Of a stretch of 64,000 nt of DNA, positions 1-10,659 are shown piece after piece. The position numbers and the translations under genes were made by a program. Within the stretch, counting starts at the first letter, position 1. Each line of letters starts with the position of its first letter. The stretch is from positions 427,501 through 491,500 of the forward strand of contig NC_080424.1 of NCBI RefSeq assembly GCF_029873635.1. The letters are read 5' to 3'. The notes beneath the pieces were generated by a model that did not search any database, was not told the DNA's origin, and worked only from the letters and a program-made list of their open reading frames with translations. This DNA is from Malania oleifera. Its lineage: Eukaryota; Streptophyta; Magnoliopsida; Santalales; Ximeniaceae.

Positions 1-2679
1 CCAGGTGCTAAGAGAAAGGAAGCTTTATGCCAAATTCAAGAAATGTGAATTATGGGTGGAGACGGTTACATTCCTAGGACATGTGGTATCTAGAGGTGGT
101 ATTTCTGTGGACCCGAGTAAGATAGAGGTGATAGTGGATTGGGCGAGACCGAATAATGTTCATGAGGTCAGGAGTTTCCTATATCTGGCAAGGTATTATC
201 GTCGATTCATGGAAGGATTTTCTAAATTATCAAGTCCTCTAACACAGTTGATGAGAAAGAATGTGAAGTATAAGTGGACTGATGATTGTGAGCAAAGCTT
301 CCAAGAATTAAAACAATGACTTGTCTCTACTCCGGTTCTAACCATTCCATTAGTAAATGGTGGTTTTGTGATTTACAGTGATGCGTCTTAGAAAAGGCTT
401 GGGTGCGTATTGATGCAATATGGGAAGGTTGTAGCATATGCTTCTCGGCAACTCAAGGAGTACGAAAAGAATTATCCGATGCATGATTTGGAATTGACAG
501 CAGTGGTATTTGCATTAAAGATTTGGAGACACTACCTATACGGTGAAAGGTGTAAGATTTTTACAAATCATAAAAGTTTTAAGTACTTATTCACTCAAAA
601 GGAGTTGAATATGAGGCAGAGGAGATGTATGGAACTAATAAAGGACTATGATTGTGCCATTAACTATCACTTAGGAAAAACTAATGTGGTAGCTGATGCG
701 TTAAATCGAAAGTTCAGGAATGCATCAGTCTCAGCATTGGTGACTCAACATCAAATCATGACGGATCTAGAGAAATTTGGTGTGGAAGTAGTGGAGGGAA
801 ACTATAAGGCTTTCATTTCCAGTCTAGTAATTCAACTGACTTTGCTGGAAAAGATTAAGGTCGCTCAGATGAAAAATACAAAGTTGGTGAAGATTATGGG
901 TAAAGTACAGAATGGACTGAGGGTGGACTTTAACATCTCATATGATGGGGTTTTGAAGTTTCATGCCAGATTATGTGTACCCAATGATGCAGAGATTAAA
1001 AGAATCATTATGGAAGAGGCTCATCGCTGTCTTTATATAGTGTATATGGGGAACACCAAAATGTATTAGGATTTGTGAGAGTATTTTTGGTGGAACAACA
1101 TGAAGACAGAAATTGTCTGATTCGTGGAGCAGTGCCTGACATGTCAGCAAGTGAAGACTGAGCACCAGAGACCAGCAGGGCCATTACAACCACTTCACAT
1201 TCCTAAGTGTAAGTGGGAGTACATTTCCATGGATTTCATCATGGGGTTACCACCAGCACTTCATGGGCAACACGTCATTTGAGTAGTTATTGACCGTCTA
1301 ACAAAGACTGCCCATTTTGTTCCGATCAAAGTTAACTACTCCATGAATAGACTAGTAGAGTTATATGTTCAGGAGATAGTTAGATTGCACGGAGTACCAA
1401 TGTCCATCATATCAGATAGGGATCCATTTTTCACCACCCAATTTTGGAAAAGTTTGCAGAAAGCTTTGGGATCTCAACTGACCTTTAGCACAACATTTCA
1501 CCCCTAGACTGATGGACGGTCAGAGAGAATGATTCAGATATTAGAGGATATGTTGCAGGCATGTGTGCTGGACTTTGGAGGTAGTTGGATTCAGTATTTG
1601 CCACTGGTTTAGTTCTCCTACAATAATAACTACTAGGCCAATATCGAGATGGTACCATATGAAGCGTTATATGGTTAGAGGTGCCGATCTCCTTTGTATT
1701 GGGATGAAGTTGGGGAACGGAAAATTTTAAGGCCAAAAATTATACAGTAGACTTCTGAGAAAATCAAACTCATTCGAGATAAAATTAAAACAACTCAAAG
1801 TCGACGAAAGAGTTACGCTAATACTCGCCGATGTGATCTAGAGTTTGATGTTAGGGATAAGATATTTCTGAGGATTGCTTCGATGAAAGAAGTTATGAGA
1901 TTTGGAAAGAAGGGTAAGCTAAGCCCTAGGTATATTGGGCCATTTGAAATACTGGAGATGATTGACCCAATTGCATATAGAATAGCTTTACCCCCGACGT
2001 TGTCTAGGATCCATGATATGTTTCACGTGTCCATTGTAGCGCCCTAAACCTGATGGGGCCCGGAGTGCTACTATTTCCTACATATATCTCTCTGATACCA
2101 TAACTATAACGACCCAAACCCAAACAGGGGTCCTGAGTGTCCCTGTCCATAATTTCAATTTAAACATGCAGTGGAAGATAATTAAACCTCAAAACACTTT
2201 ACCAAAGTCCTAGACCCTCCTAGTTACACATAAGTGTCTCTGTGTTATATATTACATCCCAAATTAAAACATAAACATCATAACCAAGTGTCTTGTTTTC
2301 ACTTACAATCATTTTAACAACTACTCCTAGCCCCGTAGCAAGCTAGGCTCCCTGTAGGTCCTAAAAAATGAGTTGGATAATGGGGTGAGACACTTCTCAG
2401 TAAGACAGATTAAATTAGTGTCAGTGTGTGGCTATCATAAGTTTTAGTGATATCATAAAACATTCATAATTTAACTGTAGGTGAAATAGCATTTGAAAAC
2501 TGTACTCACACTTGTATAACTGAAAATACTTAATTTCCTTGATGACATACTTTTGGCTTATTATAGCCCCTTTTTCCATAAATCACATATAATTTACATT
2601 GTAAAGACAGTAACATGATCTCGTTTTCGTAATTCAGTATAAAACCATCATATTCATAATTCGGTATAAAGCTATCATA

Positions 2680-3048
2680 TTCATATTTAAGATCACCGAC
2701 TCAATAAAGCACCATGTTCATATTCAAGATCGCTGGCTCAATAGAGCACCATGTATGTATTCAAGATCATCGGCTCAATAGAGCATCATGTACGTAATCA
2801 AGATCGTTGGCTTAATAGAGCACCATGTACGTATTCAAGATCGCCGGCTCAATAGAGCACCATATATGTATTCAAGATCGCCGGCTCAATAGAGCACCAT
2901 GTACGTAATCAAGATCACCGACTCAATAGAGCACCATGTATGTATTCAGGATCGCTGGCTCAATAAAGCGCCATGTATGTATTCAAGATCGTGGGCTCAA
3001 TAGAGCACCATATACGTATTCAAGATCACGGCTCAATAGAGCACCATA
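2680..3048. repeat. 37-bp tandem repeat array (about 10 units) inside the LTR
   Basis: About ten head-to-tail copies of a 37-bp unit with the core CAAGATCGCCGGCTCAATAG followed by AGCACCATGTACGTATT. Copies differ at a few positions each, and one late copy is a base shorter. The array sits within the inverted LTR at 2035-5300. The plus-strand LTR at 5900-7771 has no comparable array, so the expansion is specific to this copy or subfamily. Confidence 0.85.
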
Positions 3049-3568
3049 CACACTTTTATGCATTCTTTTCAACAATTCCAAAAAGTTTAATAACCAAAAT
3101 TATTCTCATGCCACACAATCTGAGCGATACATCATAATATAATAAACTGCCCAGGGGAAAATATACTTCGTTGAAAATAAAGGTATAATCATCTCTAGGT
3201 TTAATTTAACTCAAATATATGATTTATAGGATAAAGGAGATGATTACCCTACTCACTTTAGTTTTCTCCAATTACTTATAATAACCAAAATCGACATTTT
3301 CATATACTCGATTCATTCATAAAATCATCTATAGTATTCCTGTAATCATATACTTCAGTTTAATCGGTTCACAATTCAAAAATAACTAACATAATTTAAT
3401 CCCCTACCTGTTCCTACAAAACTACCTACAACTTTGGAAAACGCAACCCTAGCTTCTTAACCGGCCGAGAACGAGGACCAAAAAGCCGGGAGGAGGGAGA
3501 GAGAACCGAAGAGTACGTGTGGAGATATCCTGGGCTAGAGAGAGAGTGAGAGAGTGAAACCCTAATTT

Positions 3569-3611
<43 letters not shown>

Positions 3612-3807
3612 TGAAAATTATAAAATTTTAAGCTTGCTTCTCACTTAAGTAAGCTTAGCTTGGAGGAAACCATCGACGGTTTGGTCACTTACCAAGCCAA
3701 TTTTCCCTTTTCCTTATATAAAAACTCTCAATGGTTGAAACCATCGACAGTTTTCTTGAGCTCCCTGAAATCGTCGACGGTTTGGTCCTATGCCAAACCT
3801 TTTTCCT

Positions 3808-4123
3808 TATAACGCCCCAACCTGGGTCTGCCAGGAAGCACTGCATCTCTCCTCTTCCACTTGGACCAGACAACAGGGGGCGGGCCTTATTAGACTAATG
3901 ACTGGCCCCACAAACCAACACGTGTCCTTTTCAGTGTGTTTTGTCCTCACTCACACACTTCCTAAGAAAACTTCCCAAGTGGTCACCCATCCTAAGATTG
4001 CTCCAAGCCAAGCACGCTTAACTATGGAGTTCTTATGGGAAAGCTCCCAAAAAGAAAGGTGCACCTAGTTGATATGAGTAGTAACATCTAATCTTTTAAG
4101 TTTTTCATCCATGGGGTATCACA
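3808..4123 (-). repeat. Cassandra LTR, minus orientation
   Basis: A 316-bp LTR on the minus strand, running from TGTGATACCCC-like sequence at its right end to GGGGCGTTATA at its left end. It carries a 5S-like core with AAGCGTGCTTGG-type sequence on the minus strand at about 3971-4067. It is followed to the right by a 110-bp internal domain of the same length as that in the Cassandra at 59896-60620. Confidence 0.85.
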
Positions 4124-4233
4124 TTCTTCCCCACTTATAGAACGCAACGTCCTCGTTGCGAACCTACATTTTTAAACCCAGGCGATATGAATCTTATCAC
4201 ACTTCCCGCTGGGTGTTGGCTCTGATACCATTT

Positions 4234-4504
4234 TGTAACGCCCCAACCTGGGTCTGCCAGGGAGCACTGCATCTCTCCTCTTCCACCTGGACTAGACAAC
4301 AGGGGGCGGGTCTTATCAGACTAATGACTGGCCCCACAAACCAACACATGTCATTTTCAGTGTGTTTTGTCCTCACTCACACACTTCCTGAGAAACTTGC
4401 TAAGTGATCACCCATCCTAAGATTGCTCCAAGCCAAGCACGCTTAATTATGGAGTTCTTATGGGAAAGCTCCCGAAAAGAAAGGTGCACCTTGTTGATAT
4501 GAGT
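4234..4504 (-). repeat. Partial Cassandra LTR, minus orientation
   Basis: It begins TGTAACGCCCC next to the primer site and matches the other Cassandra LTRs until about 4504, where the sequence jumps into the plus-oriented internal domain. This is the fold-back junction of the composite. Confidence 0.8.
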
Positions 4505-4613
4505 AAAGGTATTAGAGCCAACACCCAGCCGGAAGTGTGATGAGATTCACATCGCCTGGGTTTGGAAATGTGGGTTCGCAATGAGGACGTTGCGTTCTAT
4601 AAGTGGGGGAGAA

Positions 4614-4930
4614 TGTGATACCCCATGGATGAAAGATTTAAAAGGATTAGATGTTACTACCCGTATCAACAAGGTGCACCTTTCTTTTTGGGAGTTTTTC
4701 CATAAGAACTCCACAGTTAAGCGTGCTTGGTTTGGAGCAATATTGGGATAGGTGACCTCCTGGGAAGTTTTCTCAGGAAGTGTGTGAGTGAGGAGAAAAC
4801 ACACTGAAAAGGACACGTGTTGATCTGTGGGGCCAATCATCAGTCCGATAAGACCTGCCCCCTGTTGTTTGGTCCAGATGGAGGAGGAGAGATGCAGTGC
4901 TCCCTAACAGACCCAGGTTGGGGCATTACA
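4614..4930 (+). repeat. Cassandra LTR, plus orientation (first)
   Basis: A 317-bp LTR with ends TGTGATACCCC...GGGGCATTACA. It carries a 5S-like segment at about 4672-4775, including AGTTAAGCGTGCTTGG and GGTGACCTCCTGGGAAGT, which are the 5S internal control region motifs. Confidence 0.87.
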
Positions 4931-4946
4931 AATGGTATCAGAGCAA

Positions 4947-5263
4947 TGTGATACCCCATGGATGAAAAACTTAGAAGATTAGATGTTACTACTCATATCA
5001 ACAAGGTGCACCTTTCTTTTTGGGAGCTTTCCCATAAGAACTCCAAAGTTAAGCGTGCTTGGCTTGGAGCAATCTTGGGATGGGTGACCACTTGGGAAGT
5101 TTTCTTAGGAAGTGTGTGAGTGAGGACAAAACATACTGAAAAGGACACGTGTTGATCTGTACGGTCAGTCATCAGTCCGATAAGGCCCGCCCCCCTGTTG
5201 TCTGGTCCAGGTGGAGGAGGAGAGACCCAGTGCTCCCTGGCAGACCCAGGTTGGGGCGTTATA
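4947..5263 (+). repeat. Cassandra LTR, plus orientation (second)
   Basis: A 317-bp LTR separated from the preceding LTR by only 16 bp that contain TGGTATCAGAGC. Almost the whole internal domain is absent between these two LTRs. It retains the 5S-like core at about 5002-5105. Confidence 0.87.
5002..5105 (+). ncRNA. 5S-rRNA-like segment in Cassandra LTR
   Basis: The segment resembles the 3' two-thirds of plant 5S rRNA. AAGTTAAGCGTGCTTGG (A-box region, about 5046-5062) is followed by GGGATGGGTGACC (intermediate element and start of C-box, about 5077-5089) and TTGGGAAGT. In Cassandra this region is known to act as a pol III promoter and give a 5S-like transcript. It is not a genuine 5S gene: the 5' part diverges and it lies in an LTR. 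Transcription here is inferred only. Confidence 0.6.
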
Positions 5264-5899
5264 ATCCTTCTTTTTTCTTTTCTTAGTTCGGGTTCTTACA
5301 TCCATGCTGAAAAAGTATGTCCTATATCATTCGCATATGATAAGCTATGAGTCATTGGAAGTCAGAGATACCTTATCATATGATGAAGTGCCGGTTCAGA
5401 TTCTAGACCGTAAAGAGCAGGAGCTACAGACCAAGAAGATTTGGATGTAAAAGTATTATAGCGTAATCATGCAATTGAGGAAGTTTCATGGGGATTGGAA
5501 GAGAAAATACGTTAGAGGTACCCACATTTATTCAACGAGGCTCAATGCTAATTAGGTAAGTGTAATTGTTCAGGTAAGTGTTTGGTTTTTGAATATAAAC
5601 TTGTTTAGAGTAGGTCGTTTAGTTAGGTTTGTTAGTTAAACTGTTTGTTTCTGTTTTTGGTTAAGAGTAGTTTTTGGGAGAGTTTTTTATTTGCTTTTTG
5701 TAATCTCCCAGAAGCTTTTATGTAACCACGGTATTCCTCCGCCATAAGTGAGGGTTATTAATAAATTTGGGACAGAATGCTATGTGGGTGGCTGTCGGCT
5801 CTTTTTAAAGTCGAGTGAACATTTTAGAGATACTCTAGAGGTTGTGATAAATGTTGATTAGAAAATTTCGAGGATGAAATTTTTATAAGGAGGGGAGGA

Positions 5900-7771
5900 T
5901 TTAAGGACCCGATTTGGCATAGGACCAAATTGTCGAAGGTTTGAGGAATCTTAGAAAAACCGTCAACGGTTTAGTGGGGCAACAGTTTGGTATGAGACCA
6001 AACCATTGATGGTTTCAAAAATCTTAGGGAAACTGTCGACGATTTCAAACAACCGAGAGTTTTTATATAAGAACACGGGAAAACTGGTTTAGCAAGAGAC
6101 CAAACTGTCGAGGGTCTTTAAGTGGAGGAGGCTTCATATATTTTTTTTTAAATAAAACATTTCACTCTCTCCTTTTAGGGTTTTTGGGTTCTCTCTCTCC
6201 TCTCACTCTCTCACGTGTCTCTCTCTCTCTCATAAGCTCTCCTAAGTCTTCCTCGCGCTCTTCGATCCTCTCTCCCTCCTCTCCAAGCGTCTCTCTCTCT
6301 CTCCTCGGCCAGGATAAGAAGTTAGGATTTCCTTCGAATGTTGTAGGCAGATTTTTAGGAACAGGTAAGGGGATTAAATTATGTTAGTTATTTTGAAAAC
6401 TAAACCGATTAAACTGAAGTATGTGATTACAGAAATATTATATATGATTTTCTGAGTTAATCAGGCGTAAGAAAATGTTGATTTTGTTTATTATACTCGT
6501 ATTTGGGGAAAACTAAAGTGAGTCGGGTGATCATCTCTATTTTCTGCAAAACATGTATTTTGAGTTAAACTAAATCCTAAAGATGATCATATCCTTATTT
6601 TCAACAAAACATATTTTTCCCGGGCAATTTATTATGTTATGATTTTATATTCAAATAGTGTGGCATAAGTATGATTTTTTTAATTGCATAATTAAACATG
6701 TGGGATATTGTTATGGTATTATATGGCGAAAATTGGGGTTTTATACCGAGTTGTGGTTTATTATACTAAATTATGGTTTTATACTGAGTTCTTGTTTTAT
6801 ACCGAGTTCTTGAAATGTCGAGAATAATGCAGAAATTGCGAATTTCACGGTGATATACTGATCATGTGGTTGTTGAGAAAGTTATTGTTGAGAACGATAG
6901 GGAGGGATGCTCGTGAATTATGTGATGAGAATTATGAACGTGTTTTCTATTTTATTATGTAAATTGCAATGTATGTTCTAAGAACCTTGATGGACCAGTG
7001 GATGCTTGGTACCGTAGCTAGTGAAAAGTATAGTGGAGCCACACTGTTGTGGAAGTGTTGGCCAATGACAGTCGGTTTGGCCTGAGTAAGGTTGTACCCC
7101 TCCTGGAGTCCGGACCAGGTTGTGGGAGGTAAATCAGACTTCAAATAGGATATTTTGACTTTGCATTGGTTGGCCGGCCAAATGTTAAGTCGAGTCTTCG
7201 AACCGCACAACCTGTCATGAGATTAATCATGTCGTTAGTCCAAAATGAGAGGTTATTTTATACATAATTGTAGATTTATGGAAATGGGGCTATCTATTGA
7301 GCTTAACTATGTTATGAAGGAAAAATATATGTAGTTTTTAATTATATAGGTGTGAGTACGGTTTATAAATGCCTTTTCAATTACAGTTAAATTAATTAAT
7401 GTCTTATGCTCACATTAAAACTCATGTTGGCCACACACTGATGATAATCTAATCCATTTTACTGAGAAGTGTCTCACCCCAATAAATATTTCAACTTTTT
7501 GGGACCTATAAGAAATCAAGCCTAGTGAGCTACGGGGCTAGGATTAGATATTATAGTTTACTGTAAGTGCTTGCAAGATATTGGGTTTATTATGTTTTGT
7601 TTATTTTGGGATGTAATATTAATATTTGGAGATAGTTATGTAACTATGGTGGTTTAGAACTCTGGTAAAGTGTTTTATGGTTTGATGTATTTTTGATGAT
7701 TGTTTTAATTCAATTATGGAAAGGCATACTAGGGACCTCCTTTTGGGTTTGGGTCACTATAATTATAGTCA
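5900..7771 (+). repeat. 3' LTR of the gypsy element at 1-7771
   Basis: The stretch follows the purine-rich tract at 5888-5899 and matches, in reverse complement, most of the LTR at 2101-5300 (for example the conserved blocks near 5910-6120, 6960-7230 and 7480-7770). Ending in CA at 7771 gives a length near 1.87 kb. It carries CT-rich leader sequence at about 6190-6310, like the related LTR at 39.0-40.6 kb. The left boundary is inferred by comparison with the nested copy, whose terminus is TGTAAGAACCCG. Confidence 0.75.
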
Positions 7772-7829
7772 TCCACTAAAGAACCAGAAGATTTTTTAAT
7801 CAATTAATTTTGTGTTTGGGGCGTGACAT

Positions 7830-10628
7830 TTACACTTTGGCATGATTGTCTTGGACATCCTAGAGATGTAATGATGCGAAGAATCATTGAAAATTCACAT
7901 GACCATTCACTAAAGAACCAGAAAATTCTTTAATCAATTGATTTCTTGTGTACTGCTTGTTCTTAAGGGAAATTAATTGTCATTTTAATGAAGTAGTATT
8001 CCCTACATTAGGGGGAGCCAACATGAAATCACATGAAATGTCATGAGTTTATCTCATTTAGATTCTCACACAAATCAAAGTGAACTTGAAGTTCAAAAAA
8101 TTATCCATTTGCAAGGGATAACAAATCAATTACCAGATTCTTTTGCAAATACCAAGGTCATACTAAAATCTTATATATACTTGTTGCAAATATTTGAGTA
8201 CGTATTGATGTCCCTGAATGACAATAGTCGGCTAATGAACCTAAACCACAAGTTAAGTGTGAAAGGCCTGTTGGTGCAAAAGATAAAACTCCCAAAAGGG
8301 GAAAATTGAAATCTGTAAACATTCAAAGGTGGATAATTCATTCAACATTCATAAACCCATTTCTCCTAAAAATGAAATCCCTATTATAAAACCTCTTGAA
8401 AAGGAACCTTTTGAAGAGAAATCTCCTGAAGAGAAAACTCCTGAAGAAACATCCCTTGAAAAGGGACAGGTACCTGAAAATAATAATGAGATCTCAATTC
8501 ATTACATAGGAGAAATGCGGGATAGAAATAAAGTTGTTGTCAACAATACATTTGCATATGCAGTAGCTATGGATATTACCATAAGTAATGAGGATCCTAA
8601 ACCTAAATCTGTTCATGAAAGTCAAAATAGAAATGATTGGCCAAAATGGAAAGAAGCTATCACATCAGAATTAAACTCTCTATCAAAAAGAGAAGTTTTT
8701 GAACCTGTAGTCGAGACACTAGAAGATGTCCAACCCATTGGATACAAATGGGTATTTGTGCGCAAACAAAATAAAAATAATGAAATTACTCGGTATAAAG
8801 TAAGGCCTGTGGCACAAGGTTTCTCACAGAAATCCGAAATTGATTATGAGGAGACATATTCTTCCGTAATGGATGGAATCACATTTAGATTCTTAATTGG
8901 GCTAGCAGTCATTGGATGACTGAGTATGCGTCTTATGGACATAGTAACAACATACCTATATGGATTGTTGGATAATGAAATTTATATGAAAATCCTTGAA
9001 ATATTTAAATTGCCTAAAACAAAACTCATAAATTTATAATCAATTAAACTCCAATGTTATTTATATGGATTAAAACAATCTGGACACATATGGTACAATA
9101 TATTAAGTGAGTACCTTGTAAAAGAAGGTTTTATAAATGATCCAATTTGTCCATGCATTTTTATTAAAATATCAGAATATGAATTTGCTATAGTTGCTGT
9201 TTATGTAAATGATTTGAATTTAGTTGGGACTCCTGAAGAGCTCACTAAAGCTGCTAATTATTTTATAGCGTAATTTGAAATGAAAGATTTAGGAAAGACA
9301 AAATATTGTCTTTGCCTATAGATTGAACACGTAAATGGTGGAATTTTTGTTCATTAATCTGAATATACCAAAAAGGTATTAAGGCAATTTTATATGGACA
9401 AAGTTCATCCTTTGGGATCTCCAATGATAGTGCGATCACTTGATGTTAAGAAAGATCCATTTCGACCTCATGATGAGGGGGGGGGGATTTACTTGGTCCT
9501 GAAGTACCATATTTAAGTGCTATCAGCTCTCTAATGTATTTGGCCAATTGTACAAGACCCAACATTGCATTTGTTGTAAATTTATTAGCAAGATACAACT
9601 CTACTCCTACTCGCGTGACATTGGAATGGAATTAAACACATTCTACGCTATTTGAAAGGTACATCTAATTTTGGTTTATTCTACTCATTTGATTCTAAAT
9701 CTCAATTAGTAGGACAAATAGATGCTAGATATCTATCTGATTCTCACAATGCTAAATCTCAAACTAGATATGTATTTCTTTATGGAAAAACTGTTATATC
9801 TTGGAAATCAGTAAAGCATACGATTACAGCAACGTCCTCAAATCATTCTGAAATACTAGCTATCCATGAACCTAGTAAAGAATGTGTGTGACTTAGATAA
9901 ATGATTTCTTATATACAAGCAAATTGTGATCTTCAATCAATCAAGAATATTCCAACAGTGTTATATGAAGACAACGCTACATGTATAGTTCAACTAAAAG
10001 GAGGATATATAAAGGGTGACAGAACATGACATATCTCTCCAAAATTCTTCTATATACGTGAACTCCAAAAGAATGGTAATATAAATGTTCAGCAGATCTA
10101 ATCAAGTGATAATCTTGCAGATTTGTTCACCAAAAATTTGCCTACTACAATATTCAAGAAATTGGTTCATCTCACCGGAATAAGACACTTTAAAGATCTT
10201 AGTAGAAGTAGTTACTATATGAGTGACATTCAAGGGGGAGTACTGCGAAAAATAGTTTATAAAAAATGTGGATGTCACCCCATCTTCCACCACTTTGGTT
10301 TCCACCCCAATAAATGCATTAGTATCCATATTGCCCTATAAAAGGGCACCCTACCCCTCACATTTGTAAGATATATCTTTACATGCTTGTATAAACATTA
10401 CATGTTTGAATACTCACTTGCATGCTTGAAGTAAGTGGGGTATATAGAAAGAAGAGGAGAATAAAGAGAAGATAGAGATATCTTGTACAAGGCCGATTCC
10501 ATATCATATTGTAATTCCTTCCGTGATAGTGAAGTTTTGATCTCATCTGCCCGTGGAGTAGACATAGCCGAACCACGTAAATTTCTGTCTTATCTCTAAT
10601 TATTTATTTTCCTATTTATTTTTCTACA
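7830..10628 (+). mobile_element. Ty1/copia retrotransposon remnant (integrase to 3' LTR)
   Basis: This fossil copia element starts abruptly in the GAG-pre-integrase region (HDCLGHP motif near 7838) and lacks gag, protease and most of integrase. Reverse transcriptase spans about 8620-9330 (motif PIGYKWVFVRKQN near 8737-8775). RNase H-like sequence spans about 9640-10160. A purine-rich tract at 10231-10240 precedes the likely 3' LTR. The reading frame is broken in many places (roughly eight or more). A block resembling 7907-7940 is repeated at 7772-7804, which suggests a local rearrangement at the junction with the gypsy LTR. Confidence 0.85.
10241..10628 (+). repeat. 3' LTR of the copia remnant
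   Basis: It follows the purine tract AAGGGGGAG. It contains a TATA-like stretch (CCCTATAAAAGGGC, 10334-10347) and the GCCGAACCACGTAAAT block near 10568-10583, which is typical of copia LTR 3' regions, and it ends near TTCTACA. No 5' LTR partner is present, so the boundaries are approximate. Confidence 0.6.
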
Positions 10629-10659
10629 CCTTTTATAACAATACTATTTTTTATTGCAT

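Larger units (their letters stand above)
3808..5263. mobile_element. Composite Cassandra TRIM (two inverted partial elements)
   Basis: Cassandra is a non-coding terminal-repeat retrotransposon in miniature whose LTR carries a 5S-rRNA-like segment. Here a minus-oriented part has LTR 3808-4123, internal 4124-4233 with tRNA-Met-type primer site GCTCTGATACCA at 4219-4230, and a partial LTR 4234-4504. It meets a plus-oriented part: internal about 4505-4613, LTR 4614-4930, a 16-bp spacer with the primer site (4931-4946), and LTR 4947-5263. The two halves are near-perfect inverted repeats. Outer flanks TTCCT (3803-3807) and ATCCT (5264-5268) look like a decayed target duplication. Family features match 59896-60620. 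Confidence 0.88.
2035..5300 (-). mobile_element. Inverted solo-LTR-like insertion of the same gypsy family
   Basis: The insertion has TG...CA ends and is flanked by a perfect 5-bp target duplication TCCAT (2030-2034 and 5301-5305). Read on the minus strand it starts TGTAAGAACCCG, runs through an LTR homologous to 5900-7771 and ends at about 2101. It is followed by a primer-binding-site-like TGGTATCAGAGA (complement of 2089-2100) and about 66 bp of leftover sequence. It therefore looks like a recombination derivative that kept one LTR plus the primer site. It sits inside the integrase tail of an element of its own family in opposite orientation, and it hosts the Cassandra composite at 3808-5263. 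Confidence 0.8.
1..7771 (+). mobile_element. Ty3/gypsy LTR retrotransposon, Tekay/Del-like, 3' part
   Basis: This fossil gypsy element is cut by the left window edge and lacks its 5' LTR, gag and protease. Parts seen in order are the end of reverse transcriptase (about 1-300), RNase H (about 330-750), integrase zinc finger and core (about 900-1750), a GPY/F-type integrase tail (about 1900-2030), then, after a nested insertion at 2035-5300, a chromodomain-like tail (about 5305-5545). A purine-rich tract at 5888-5899 precedes a 3' LTR at 5900-7771. The chromodomain tail and domain order fit the Tekay/Del chromovirus lineage from family knowledge. The coding part is broken in many places (roughly ten or more breaks), so it is old and inactive. 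Confidence 0.85.

Noticed and set aside
2680-3048. 37-bp periodic repeat as a possible CRISPR array
   Set aside because: There are no spacers; the units follow one another directly and lie in an LTR.
4219-4230. tRNA gene suggested by TGGTATCAGAGC motifs here and elsewhere
   Set aside because: The motif is the primer-binding site complementary to the initiator tRNA-Met 3' end; no cloverleaf surrounds it.
3808-5263. Genuine 5S rRNA genes
   Set aside because: Only the internal-promoter part resembles 5S rRNA, and the copies are embedded in LTRs with primer sites, which identifies Cassandra.
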